This document shows positions 1 through 9,800 of a DNA stretch of 39,715 nucleotides, piece by piece. Source of the DNA: Actinomycetes bacterium (GTDB lineage Bacteria > Actinomycetota > Acidimicrobiia > Spongiisociales > UBA5794); assembly GCA_024638645.1 (NCBI GenBank), contig JAHEJX010000026.1, positions 1 through 39,715 of the forward strand, given 5' to 3'. Numbering within the stretch: the stretch's first letter is position 1; each line of letters opens with the position of its first letter. A program made the translations under genes and the position numbers. The notes under the pieces are model-generated. The model was not told the DNA's origin. It was given only the letters and a program-made list of their open reading frames with translations, and did no database searches.

Positions 1-1556
1 GGGAAGCACTCGGAGGTCTTGCCAGTCTCGGCAGCAAGACTCTGGGCGAGGAGGCACTGGCGTGCATTACCGACCCTTCGGTGCGAGTCCGTCGGCGTGC
101 GATCGCCTTGCTCGGCAGGGAACACGCCGCCTCAGCCGCTATCAACAAAGCGCTCAACGACGAGGACTGCGAAGTGCGAGCTCATGCGGCACGCATCATC
201 GGCGGTCAAAGGGGACGCAAGGTCATAGAAGGCATGGTGGCTGGGGGCGACGGGGAGGCGATAGCTGCGGCGATGCAATGTGTGATCCGCCAACCCGACT
301 TGGCGCACATCGATGCGCGCCGCTTCGTCAAGCACAGCGACCGTCGGGTGCGGGCAATGGCCGCCTCCATGCTGTCCAATCGCAGGGACTCCGTGGCAGT
401 GCTCAAAGAACTTCTTGACGACGGATCGACCGAGGTGCGGGCTGCGGCAGCCAAAGCCCTGACGAAGGTAGATCGATCTGCGGTTCATGACGTCCTCGAA
501 CACGGTTCGATCCGGTCGCGTGAATCGGCTCTGCAATCGCTCGTCGCGGAGGACGGATACGACGACTACCTACGAGCTTGGGCAGCAAGTGAGATCGATC
601 GCGCAGCCGAGCTGCACCGCTGGCGCACTGCGATCGAGGCAAGAGTCGACGGTGCGTCCGTTGCGGCGACCTACCTGGCGCGAGTGCTGGAGAAGCGAGA
701 ACGAATGGTGGAGCGCTGGGTGATTACGGCGCTCGCCACAGAACAAACAAGAGCCGCACTGCCACTGGTGGCGCGAGGTGCCATTTCGGGAGATTCCGAA
801 GTGAGGGCCGAGGCGCTCGAGGCCATAGAGTCGATCGCAGACCGTCCGCTTGCCAGGCGCCTCTCTGCTCTTCTCGAAGGTAAGGACGATGGCGCCCCAA
901 CGTACCGCTTGCAGGCGCTTCAGGAGTTGGCAAGTGACTATCAATACTGGTTCAGGGCCCTGGCCGGCCGTGCCATGTTCGATGAACTGGTTCAGGACCT
1001 CGAGACAGCGGCGGTCACCGCGTCCACCGACGACTCACCAATCGTGAGGACCGCAATCCCGGAACACGAGACTCTGCTCAAAACCAACGGTGCGCTCTCC
1101 GTGATGGACGCGATCTTGGCGTTGCAGCAAGCAAGCGTTTTCGAACATCTCGATCCTGAGGAGCTCGAGTCGCTCGCTCAGCTCAGCGAGGAGCGCCAAT
1201 TCGATCCGGGCATGGTCGTCTACCGCCAGGGCTCACCGGGGGACGAGTTGATGATGATCATCTCGGGAAGCGCCATCGTTCGCGCGAGTGGCGGAGACGA
1301 AGACCGCATTCTCGCCGAAGCCGGGCCCGGAGAGCCGGTAGGCGAGCTTGGAGTCTTGCGGAGCTTGCCGCGGATGGCGGACATAGTTGCCGGTGACGCA
1401 GGGCTGCGCTCGCTCGTGATCGAGGCCGATGCGTTCATGCGGTTGCTGCGAGAACAGCCGGCCATGGCGACTGCGCTGATGGCCAAACTCGCGGAGCGAA
1501 TTGCCCTGACCGTGGATCCGACGGGTGCCGGCGGGACCGCTCCCCTGACGGAGTAG
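1..1556 (+). CDS. HEAT-repeat protein with C-terminal cyclic-nucleotide-binding domain (5' end outside window)
   Basis: The frame is open from base 3 with no stop, and the residues before the first possible internal start (GTG at 81) continue the same HEAT-like pattern. The gene therefore begins upstream of the window. Most of the visible protein is repeated helical pairs of the form D..VR..A...L, typical of HEAT/PBS-type scaffolds. Bases 1137-1520 encode a CAP_ED/cNMP-binding fold: it opens with VFEHLDPEELE, and the phosphate-binding cassette is VGELGVL followed by PRMADIVA, keeping the key Gly-Glu and Arg. The residue after R-x-A is Asp rather than the usual Thr/Ser, so ligand affinity is uncertain. 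There is no helix-turn-helix, so it is not a CRP-type transcription factor. In some bacteria HEAT plus cNMP modules form the tail of MFS or nucleotide-transporter-like membrane proteins, so a membrane domain may lie upstream; that is inference. Confidence 0.85.
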   Translation, partial: EALGGLASLGSKTLGEEALACITDPSVRVRRRAIALLGREHAASAAINKALNDEDCEVRAHAARIIGGQRGRKVIEGMVAGGDGEAIAAAMQCVIRQPDLAHIDARRFVKHSDRRVRAMAASMLSNRRDSVAVLKELLDDGSTEVRAAAAKALTKVDRSAVHDVLEHGSIRSRESALQSLVAEDGYDDYLRAWAASEIDRAAELHRWRTAIEARVDGASVAATYLARVLEKRERMVERWVITALATEQTRAALPLVARGAISGDSEVRAEALEAIESIADRPLARRLSALLEGKDDGAPTYRLQALQELASDYQYWFRALAGRAMFDELVQDLETAAVTASTDDSPIVRTAIPEHETLLKTNGALSVMDAILALQQASVFEHLDPEELESLAQLSEERQFDPGMVVYRQGSPGDELMMIISGSAIVRASGGDEDRILAEAGPGEPVGELGVLRSLPRMADIVAGDAGLRSLVIEADAFMRLLREQPAMATALMAKLAERIALTVDPTGAGGTAPLTE

Positions 1557-1618
1557 CCGAGACGCGCGAACATTGAGAGTGCACTTCGGCAGAGCCGCAA
1601 GCCCACTACTCTCGCCCG

Positions 1619-2815
1619 GTGCTTCGCCGCCTCTCCCCCTCATGGGTATTTGGAGCCCTGTCAGCCGCTCTGTCGGCAGGGTATGGAGTGCTTTTCACAG
1701 TCGTTGGCGACTTTCGCGACGCGTACGGCATTTCGGAGACGGCGATCGGCGTCGTCATCGGCGTCGGGTTCTTGGCCGCGTTCGTTTCCCAGGTGCTGAT
1801 TGCACCAGTCGCCGATCGGGGCCGCGCTCGGCAGCTGATCGTTGTCGGTGTGATCGCCAACGTCGTTGGACTGCTCATGATGGGGTTTGGTGAGAGCCTG
1901 GGCCCAATACTCGCCGGGCGCATCATTTCAGGCATCGGGATCGGCGGCGCCAGTCCTGCGATAAAGCGCATCGTCATCCTGGCCGATCCCGACAACCTGG
2001 GTCAGAACCTCGGGCGGCTGCTGTCTGCCGACGTCTTTGGATTCGCCGTGGGACCGGCAATCTCGGCGATTCTCGCCGGACCGGTCGGGCTCGCTGCCCC
2101 TTTCGTCGTGGTCGCGGCCGTCACTGCCGCCATCCTCCCCGCGACCTTCTTCGTTTCAGCCAGCGAGACCAAAGAAGCTGCCAGCCAGAGGCTTGCCGTC
2201 GACCTGCTGCGTTCGCGTGTCGTAGCGGGCGCCGTGGTGCTCGGGGCCGCCACCTTCCTGATGATCGGCGCATTCGACGCCCTGTGGGACGTCGTGCACC
2301 AGGATCTGAACACTTCCACGTGGATGGCCAACCTCGGCATCACCTTTTTTGCGATCCCGCTCGTCGTGCTCGGCCCGACCGGTGGGCGCCTCGCCCAACG
2401 AATCGGGCCGTTTCGTATTGCTGCCGCGGGCCTGGTCGCTGGAGCAATCTTCATGTTCAGCTACGGTCAACTCCCCACCGGCACGTGGATCTTCGGTCTG
2501 TCACTCTTTCACGCAGTGTCGGATGGGCTGACCATCTCAGCCGCGGGCGTGGCCACGGCAATGGCGGTTCCCGAAGAGCGCCAGGCCGGGGCACAGGGAG
2601 TGATGGGAGCCGCCCAATCGCTGGTCGCCGGGTTCACCGCCATCATCATTGGGGCCCTCTACGACGGGGCAGGGCGAGCTGCCGCCTACAGCGCAGCCGC
2701 CATCGGCATGCTTGTGATGGTGACCATAGGCCTCGCGCTCGCGATCGAATTCTGGCGAGGCGAGATGCGCCGTTCCACATTGACGGCAGAGGTGGAACCG
2801 CCGCTGCCGTTTTGA
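1619..2815 (+). CDS. Major facilitator superfamily (MFS) transporter
   Basis: The 398-residue protein is almost entirely hydrophobic, with about 12 predicted membrane segments, the usual MFS length and topology. The loop after the second segment reads PVADRGRARQLI, matching MFS motif A (G-x3-D-R-x-G-R). The fourth segment has the glycine-rich GRIISGIGIGGASPAIKR stretch. A charged central loop (SASETKEAASQRL) separates the two six-helix halves. The GTG start at 1619 lies 62 bases after the preceding gene; no strong ribosome-binding site is visible, and the start is chosen because it immediately precedes the first membrane helix. Substrate cannot be told from sequence. Drug/metabolite efflux and sugar transport are both possible. 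It may be co-transcribed with the upstream HEAT/cNMP gene. Confidence 0.85.
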   Translation: MLRRLSPSWVFGALSAALSAGYGVLFTVVGDFRDAYGISETAIGVVIGVGFLAAFVSQVLIAPVADRGRARQLIVVGVIANVVGLLMMGFGESLGPILAGRIISGIGIGGASPAIKRIVILADPDNLGQNLGRLLSADVFGFAVGPAISAILAGPVGLAAPFVVVAAVTAAILPATFFVSASETKEAASQRLAVDLLRSRVVAGAVVLGAATFLMIGAFDALWDVVHQDLNTSTWMANLGITFFAIPLVVLGPTGGRLAQRIGPFRIAAAGLVAGAIFMFSYGQLPTGTWIFGLSLFHAVSDGLTISAAGVATAMAVPEERQAGAQGVMGAAQSLVAGFTAIIIGALYDGAGRAAAYSAAAIGMLVMVTIGLALAIEFWRGEMRRSTLTAEVEPPLPF

Positions 2816-2868
2816 TCGCTGTCGAAAACAGGCGCATAGTCCGTCGCGGTGGAGTAGAGGAGGTCACG

Positions 2869-3210
2869 ATGGGAGACAAGGGAGCAAAGCAGTCGGCAGC
2901 CGGCGCAGCGATGGCCGAGCGGCTCGTTGATGAGTTTGCGCCGCTCGGCAACGTCAACAGCAAGAAGATGTTCGGCGGGTACGGCGTGTTCGCGGACGGT
3001 GTGATGTTCGCCATCGTGGACAGTGCAGGCGACGCGTTCTTGCGAGCAGACGATGCGACATCGGGACCCTTCGATGACGCCGGATCGCCGCAGCATTCGC
3101 GAATGCCCTATTGGCTGGTGCCGGACACGGTCCTCAACGACCCCAAGACACTCCTCGCGTGGGGAGCCACGGCGAGAGACGTGGCACAGGCCGCCAAGAA
3201 GAAGAAGTGA
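2869..3210 (+). CDS. TfoX N-terminal-domain (TfoX/Sxy-like) protein
   Basis: The 113-residue product matches the TfoX_N family. It has VNSKKMFGGYGVFADGVMFAIV near residues 29-50 and a C-terminal YWLVPDTVLNDPKTLLAWGATA segment, with a lysine-rich tail. The family was named after the competence regulator Sxy/TfoX, but stand-alone N-terminal-domain proteins are widespread in non-competent bacteria and their role is unknown. The ATG at 2869 is preceded by a clear GGAGG Shine-Dalgarno; the frame stays open further upstream but does not look like protein there. The gene ends 3 bases from the end of the convergent proline-racemase-like gene, and no hairpin terminator is visible between them. Confidence 0.85.
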   Translation: MGDKGAKQSAAGAAMAERLVDEFAPLGNVNSKKMFGGYGVFADGVMFAIVDSAGDAFLRADDATSGPFDDAGSPQHSRMPYWLVPDTVLNDPKTLLAWGATARDVAQAAKKKK

Positions 3211-3213
3211 CCG

Positions 3214-4260
3214 CTATCGAGGCATGGGTGGCCAAGTGTCGGCCACCCGGTAGCCGGTGGGCCACGGATCTGAAGGATCGACGGTGAGCTCCCAGCGTCC
3301 CGTGATCCATGCCCGCCCGCTGATCCGAGGCACGATCGCAGCGACGTCGCCGACCATCGTGTCGCTGAGTATCTCGCCTTGGAACTCGCTGTCGATGATC
3401 GACGACATGACCAGCCGTTCGCCAACGTCCATCCGTTCCTGGGCGCGCAGCGTCGCCATGCGAGCGCTCAGGCCGGTCCCGGTCGGAGATCGATCGAGCT
3501 TGCCGGGGTCGATGACCGACGTGTTGCGCATCGTGTAGACGCCGCGCTCCTCGTCGCGCCCCAGCTGACCGGCGAGTTGACAGAAGGAGATGTGGGCCCA
3601 GTCTGGATTCGTCGGGTGGGCGAATCCGAGCTGCTCGTTGGCTGCGTCCGTGATCCTGCGCCCGACATCAACGAGCTCACGGGCCTCGCCTGGGACGATC
3701 TCGAACCCGAGGGCGGATGCGTCGACGAGCACGAAGCTGTCGCCGCCGTAAGCCGTGTCGACAATCAGGGTGCCGAGCCCTGCAACGTCGAGCGGAACAC
3801 CGAGCGCCGCGGCGAAGCTCGGAACGTTCGTAACGAAGATGCGGTCCGCCTTGCCATCGACACAAAGGGCCATGACATCGACCAAGCCACCCGGGGCCTC
3901 CAATGTCAGCCGCGTTTGCGGCTCGGTCATCGGAACAATGCCTTCCTCGAGTAAGACGGTCGCCACGCAGATCGCGTTCGATCCCGACATGGGCGGGGTG
4001 TGCTCCGGCTCCATGATTATGAACGCGGCGTGTGCGCTCGGATGCTTCGGGGGCACAAGCAGGTTCACATGCCGAAATAGCCCGCCGCGGGGCTCGTTCA
4101 GCACGAGGTTGCGCAGCTTCTGGTCCTCGGCGATCCAACGGGACTGCTCCCAGACGGTTTCGCCGGGCGGGGCCGCGACGCCGCCGACAATCACGTCACC
4201 GACCTCCCCCTCGGCATGGCACCCAACAATGCGGATGGGGTCGCTCTGTCCCAAACTCAT
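3214..4260 (-). CDS. Proline racemase superfamily protein with both catalytic Cys replaced
   Basis: The 348-residue protein has the length and hallmark segments of the proline racemase / 4-hydroxyproline 2-epimerase / trans-3-hydroxyproline dehydratase superfamily: [14 protein letters not shown] near the N-terminus, EAPGGLVDV in the middle, [13 protein letters not shown] near residue 168, and [17 protein letters not shown] near residue 254. In racemases and epimerases the catalytic bases are two cysteines, in MCGHG and DRSPCGTG. Here the first is Ser92 (MSGSN) and the second is Thr260 (SPTGTG; codon ACC read directly). Neither general-base Cys is present, so ordinary two-base racemisation is not expected. 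A dehydratase, lyase or other activity is possible. The ATG at 4260 has only a weak upstream ribosome-binding site. Confidence 0.85.
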   Translation of the reverse strand: MSLGQSDPIRIVGCHAEGEVGDVIVGGVAAPPGETVWEQSRWIAEDQKLRNLVLNEPRGGLFRHVNLLVPPKHPSAHAAFIIMEPEHTPPMSGSNAICVATVLLEEGIVPMTEPQTRLTLEAPGGLVDVMALCVDGKADRIFVTNVPSFAAALGVPLDVAGLGTLIVDTAYGGDSFVLVDASALGFEIVPGEARELVDVGRRITDAANEQLGFAHPTNPDWAHISFCQLAGQLGRDEERGVYTMRNTSVIDPGKLDRSPTGTGLSARMATLRAQERMDVGERLVMSSIIDSEFQGEILSDTMVGDVAAIVPRISGRAWITGRWELTVDPSDPWPTGYRVADTWPPMPR

Positions 4261-4438
4261 GAAAGAGCAAGCTACAGAGCCGCCGCGTCTTCCGCCACAG
4301 GTCGTCGTCTAGAGACGGCAATCGGACCAGACCAGCCCAAAGTCGGCCACTCTGGCTCGATGATCTCGGACCCGCCATTTAGGTGTAGCCCGCTATGCGG
4401 TAAAATGAACGTCCCTCCAGGGGATGAAAGGGTAAGGG

Positions 4439-4966
4439 ATGGCCGGCTCTGGCAGAGCGCGGAGAATTCAGGACGAGGAAGGCGCATCTCTCATCGAGTT
4501 CGCCATGATCCTCCCGATCCTGGCTGCGCTACTCCTGGGCATCGTGACCGTCGGGCTGGCACTCAACGGTAAGAACTCGATCAACAACGCAGCGCGCGAA
4601 GCTTCCCGCTACGGAGCGACCCTTTCCGTCGAAACCACCATGATCGCGTGGCTCGACGATGTTGCAGATGTGGCCATCCGGTCCGCAACCGGCCAGCTCG
4701 ACGACGGAGTCGACGGTCGAGTCCTGTGCGTGTCCTATGTCTATCCGGCCGGCACTGCCGCAACCGATCGCTCGTCAAAGGTGGAGATCGACCAGGCCGG
4801 CCTGCGGACCCACTCCCTCGGTCAGTGCTTTGCCGATGGCCGGCCGAACGACGAACGTCGTGTGCAGGTGTCTGGCGCCCGCGACACGGAAATCTTCGCT
4901 CTCTTCTTCGTCAAAGGGGTAACACTTGACGCAGAGTCCGTCGCGCGCTTCGAGCGTGAACCGTGA
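4439..4966 (+). CDS. tadE: TadE-family pilus assembly / pseudopilin-like protein
   Basis: The 175-residue protein carries the classic TadE N-terminus: a short charged leader, then EEGASLIEFAMILPILAALLLGIVTVG (residues 13-39), a single membrane helix preceded by the conserved Glu, then NNAAREASRYGA. The rest is an extracytoplasmic domain with two Cys residues. TadE-like minor pseudopilins act with Tad/Flp machinery in pilus assembly or secretion. The stop overlaps the start of the TadG-like gene by 4 bases (GTGA), so the two are translationally coupled. The start ATG follows GAAAGGGTAAGGG at close spacing. No TadA ATPase, TadB/C, TadV prepilin peptidase or Flp pilin is in the window, so the machinery must be encoded elsewhere. 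Confidence 0.88.
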   Translation: MAGSGRARRIQDEEGASLIEFAMILPILAALLLGIVTVGLALNGKNSINNAAREASRYGATLSVETTMIAWLDDVADVAIRSATGQLDDGVDGRVLCVSYVYPAGTAATDRSSKVEIDQAGLRTHSLGQCFADGRPNDERRVQVSGARDTEIFALFFVKGVTLDAESVARFEREP

Positions 4967-6741
4967 TCGGCAACGACGGTCGGGAGCGAGGTGCGGTCCT
5001 TTTGATGGTCGCGGTTGCCATGGTGGCCTTGCTTGGAGTGGCTGCTGTCGCACTCGACCTGGCAGGGCTTCGCCTCGACCGCTCACTGGCCACGACCACT
5101 GCGGACAATGCGGCCGCCGCCGGAGCTGCCCAACTCGCCTTGGCCGACGGTCAGGCGGCTTGTGACACCGCGTTGGCATACATCGACCTGAACATGGACG
5201 GAGTCATGTTCTCGGGCGCCGACTGCACCACGATGCCGGCCTCTTGCGACTCCGGCACGGCAGCAATGTCGACAACTGCAACCGGCTCGAGTTGGACCGC
5301 CTCGGTCACATATCCGGTGCCCGACGGTCATCCCCTGCTCAATCCCGGCGCTATCGGTGCCACAACCCAGTCAGTGGTGACGGACGACGGCGTCCAATGC
5401 GAACGGATCGGTGTCGAGATCATCAACGATCGCAACTACTACTTCGCTGCCATCATCGGCGCAGACTCGGGTCAAACAGACTTTCATGCCGTTGCTCGCG
5501 GCATGTTGCCATCGGGTTCCGACCTGGCCATCAACCTCTTGATCCTCGAGCGCTACGACTGCGATGCCATCTCGGCGTCAGGCTCCGGTGCCGGTGCTGG
5601 TGGAATCATCACTGATGCGGTTTACAACACCGACTCGATGATGCTGGATCCCGGCTGGACGGCTTCTGACTCAGACGGCAGCGGTGCCGGCTGCGCCCCG
5701 GACGGCGTGATCGACGTCGACGGCAGCAATGCATTCATCAGGGCCGATGGGCCGCCCGGATGTCCCACTCAGACGGGAACACACATCGGTGCGGCCGGTC
5801 TGGTCGTCGGCGAAGGCTGCGGGCAGATCCGCGTCCTGGCTCCTGGAACGCCCGGATGCAACCAGCCAGCCTGTACAAGCTCGGGCACGGTCAATCCACC
5901 CCCCGAAGCACTATCGAGACGCGTTACCCGGGCACCGGTGGACCACCGCTACAACTGCAAGTCGAGCTACAACTTTGGCGCCGCCTGGGCCATCGACGGA
6001 TGTCCCGATCCGCCGGCGCCTCACATCGACAACCTGGTCTTTGCCTACGACGGGTCGGGCACAACCCCGGCCGGTTTCACGAGATGGAACGCTCCGCCCC
6101 CAACAGGGCTGGGACACCCCTGCAACGTGTCCGGGCCTCCCGGAACCACGATCACAGTTTCTGGCAACGTCCACGTCGACTGCAACACTCTCCAGATAGG
6201 GCGGAACGTCCACTTCACAGGGGGCGATGTCATCTTCGAGGGCGAGGTGCGTATTCAGGCCGGTGGAACGCTCGCTATCAACGCCGATACGACGAGTCCT
6301 TTCCCATTCACACCAGCCTCGAATGTGGCTGTCGCTTTCATGCGGAATGGTGAGATACGCAAGGCGGGCCAGGCGAGCTTCATCGCGCATCGCACCATGA
6401 TGTACGTTTCCGACACATCCGACCTCACGCTGCAGGGTGGCTCGACCGGAACCCTGCTGTGGACGGCACCAACCGTCGGCAATTTGGACGACCTGGCACT
6501 GTGGTCCGAAGGAACCGCGAATCATGACTTCGCCGGGCAAGCTCTACTCGAGCTCGAAGGCGCGTTCTTCACGCCATGGGCCACGGTCGTTTACGCCGGA
6601 CAGGGCGTTCAGGAACAAGTGGATGCACAGTTCATCTCCCGCAAGCTGCAGTCGACCGGCCAGGGACTGCTAGTTGTGCGGCCTTCCTACACCAGGGCCA
6701 TCCTGTTCCCCAGGAAGGCGATCGTCCAGCTGATCCGCTAG
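4963..6741 (+). CDS. TadG-like (Flp pilus assembly TadE/G-like) secreted protein
   Basis: The 592-residue protein starts with a TadG-type N-terminus: RERGAVLLMVAVAMVALLG then a membrane helix (about residues 11-35), followed by LDLAGLRLDRSLATTTADNAAAAGAAQLAL, matching the conserved D..AAaAGA segment. The remaining ~530 residues are exported, Gly/Thr/Asp-rich, with many Cys residues in the middle (probable disulfides). A repeating beta-rich stretch (about residues 390-450) suggests a beta-helix-like surface domain. The GTG start overlaps the tadE stop by 4 bases. It probably acts with TadE at the cell surface; the C-terminal part has no recognised function. Confidence 0.82.
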   Translation: MIGNDGRERGAVLLMVAVAMVALLGVAAVALDLAGLRLDRSLATTTADNAAAAGAAQLALADGQAACDTALAYIDLNMDGVMFSGADCTTMPASCDSGTAAMSTTATGSSWTASVTYPVPDGHPLLNPGAIGATTQSVVTDDGVQCERIGVEIINDRNYYFAAIIGADSGQTDFHAVARGMLPSGSDLAINLLILERYDCDAISASGSGAGAGGIITDAVYNTDSMMLDPGWTASDSDGSGAGCAPDGVIDVDGSNAFIRADGPPGCPTQTGTHIGAAGLVVGEGCGQIRVLAPGTPGCNQPACTSSGTVNPPPEALSRRVTRAPVDHRYNCKSSYNFGAAWAIDGCPDPPAPHIDNLVFAYDGSGTTPAGFTRWNAPPPTGLGHPCNVSGPPGTTITVSGNVHVDCNTLQIGRNVHFTGGDVIFEGEVRIQAGGTLAINADTTSPFPFTPASNVAVAFMRNGEIRKAGQASFIAHRTMMYVSDTSDLTLQGGSTGTLLWTAPTVGNLDDLALWSEGTANHDFAGQALLELEGAFFTPWATVVYAGQGVQEQVDAQFISRKLQSTGQGLLVVRPSYTRAILFPRKAIVQLIR

Positions 6742-6832
6742 CCGCTACGCCGAATGACGTATTTCGTGATCAGCGGTTGATTCTTATCTTGGGAAGCACG
6801 GGCAGCTGCGCGCGTCCCGGGGAGGAGCAAAA

Positions 6833-9800
6833 GTGGGTGGCAAGAATGGCCTCTGGACGAGAAGAGAGTTTCTAGTCCTGTCAGCCGGCGCCACGGGGGG
6901 TTTGCTCATCACGGCATGCTCGCCCGCCGCCGACCCGGCCACATCCACAACCATTGCATCCACCGTCACCGCACCGGCCTCAACGGTCACAACCACGAGT
7001 CGGGCGCCTGTCTCGATAGCAGACTATTGGAGTCTCCTTCGGGAAACGCAACGCCGCATCCGCACGAGCCCTGACCACGTCGCCGCCACCCTCGCCGACC
7101 TCTCCCAAGCAGGCGACCTTGCCGGGCTGACGGAATACGTGCGAGACCATATTGCTGTGATTCCCGGCGATCCGGCGGCGTGGATCTCTGTTGGGCAGGC
7201 GCGGCGTTGGGGAACGCGAGGTGTGAAGCGATCCAGAATGGGCACACCGCGCGAGGTGGCCGAGCTCGTCGCCGACGTTCTCAACGAAGCAGGAATCGAA
7301 GCCACCGTCGTGCGCGGCATGTTCAACGGGAGCGAGCGGCCGTTACTCGTGCCGGTTCCACCGGCGCCCGCGACAGTCGATGAGCCCCCAGAAGACCTGT
7401 TCGCCGCCGCGGGAACGTCTCGGGGCACACGTGATCGCACGGCCGATCCCACTGTGGCCGCGGCTATGGCCGCTGCCGCCCTTGCTGCCCTGGACCCGGC
7501 CAGCTTCGACCCGAAGGTCACGAGCGAGCTTTTTGGATTCCTCCCGGAGGTTCGTGTCGGCGACCAACTCGCCGGCATATGGAATAGGGACCCCGGACCC
7601 TATGAAGCCGACGGCTCCAACTCGCCACTGGGCGATGCTTTCGACACTCCCGAAGCAACGTTCACTCTTTCGATCGCCACCGACCTCGACACTCGCAACC
7701 CCGTCGAGGTCGCAACTGCTCGCTTTCGGCTCGAGGATCTGGCAGGGCGCTCGGTGAAGGCGAGCTTCGTTCCGCCGGCGGACAGCCTGATGGACCTCTT
7801 CACCACGCGACCTGCCGACGTCACCACGGTGATCCCAACCTTGAGCATCGCCGGGGTTGACCTCAGCAACGATGAGCGTGCGGAGTTCACCGTCCAGGGT
7901 GAGGCCTTCACCATCGAAGGGAGCAGGCTCACCGATGACGATGACGGTCTTACTCTCAATCCCAGTTCGGTGCCCGGCGAGGGTGAACCGCCTGTCGGCC
8001 GGATTCGTAGCGACGCCGACCCGACAACAGCAGCCGAGATCAGCATTCGACGAGTGGTAGCCGCCCATTACCCCAAGCTGACAGTTGAAGTAGAGGTCGT
8101 CGATGCCAATGGCGACCGTGTCGAGGGCCTGGGCGCCGACCAGTTCCTCATCGCGGACGATGGCTACGAGGTGCCGTTCAATCTGCGCCGCTCGGAGAGA
8201 CCCGCTCCCAGCGTCGTTTTCATCGTCGACAACTCGACGAGCGTTCCTGAGCAGTGGCGCGGACAGGGGGCGGTTCGCGTCGTCACCGAGATCGCCACTG
8301 CCGTCAAGGCCGAACACCAGGACGCACGATTCCGTATCGCCAACGTAGGTCTTGAAGGGGCAGGCCTACTGCGCTGGACCACCGACCCGGAGAAGGTTGG
8401 TCGCGAGGCAGATCAATTCGGCATCGGCTCCGCACTGTGGGACTCATACGTCGACGCCGCGGTGCCCGGCGCCAACGCCATCGTGTTCCTGACCGATGGG
8501 ATCTCAGTCACGGAGACCGCAGACAACATCGAAAACGAAGCGCCAGACGACCTCATCCCCCAGTTGTTGGCCGCGCCGCCGGCAATCATGCTCGGCTCAG
8601 GGGAACTGGGGGGAGCGTTCCAGGCAATTGCCGACTTCACTGGAGGAATTGCTCTGCCGATCGAAGATCAAGACGCGGGAATCGCCGCGGTCCTCGAGCA
8701 ACTGGAGAGGAACCTGCAGCCCTACGACATTTTGGTCTTGGCAGACGAGGCGAACGGCGCAACCGAGCGCACCGTGAGCGTCGCCATGCCGGCGGCCGGG
8801 TTGCAAACCACTGCGACGTTCGCTGTCCCCGAGAGGCCGACCGTCGGCAGAGCGCTGGGCGGCATCTACCTCACGATTCAGTCCAACACCGCCATCGTCC
8901 ACCGCACCCTCGCCGGCGTGCCCTATCGGTCGGGCCAGGAGGTGACGCCGGAGATCGCTCAAGAGGTGCGCCAGGCGCTGTTCGGTAAGTACGCGGTGAT
9001 AACAGAAGCCGGAGCGCCAAGCCCGTCACAGATTCTCGATGACACCATTGCCGGATTGCTCAGCCTGCAACCCGTGTGGGAGGCCGAATCGGCGGACGAG
9101 GCCCTAGCCGCGCTTGCCGATTCCGAGGAGATTCCCCACGGTGCATTCACCTTTGCGCTCCCAATCAGCGGAGCCGGCGACACACTCACCTGGGAGACGG
9201 GCCTTCGCATGTGGCTGTCGTCGGAGCGCACCATCCCCGCCGGCGACGTCGATGTCTTGCGCCGCAGTGTGGACCTGTTGCCCAACGGCCGATTCGTCAC
9301 GACCACAGTGGAAGACCCAGCCGAGTCGGTAAGAATCACTGCGGCCAGGACCGCGAGCCTCGCCGCGATCGAAGCTGCGCTGTTTGACGAAAGTGCGGCA
9401 ACCGACGTGAGCGGCGGCCTCACGGAACTCAACCTGTCCAATACGCCTCCGGAAGATCGCCAGGCGTACGACTCCATTGTTCGTGGCTGGCCGGGGGCGT
9501 GGAGATTTGCCTTCAACTCCAACCGCTCTGCCGCGACGGCCGCTGATCCGCGGAGCGGCGGGCTCATCGCCGTCCTCGGCGACGGCACCGGAGGCGGAAT
9601 CACGGAGGAAGAGATTCGGGAGAATTTCGATCAAGCGATTTCCCTGACTGAGCTCGCAGGGGCAGCCGGATTCAAGGCGTGGGCGAATCTCGAGAAGGCC
9701 AAGCTCGAGAAGCTCAAGTTCGCCACGATCGTGATCCACCGAATGAGCGTCGAGGGCATCATCGATCTCATCGAAGAAGAAGTGTGCAGCCGGGTCGAGG

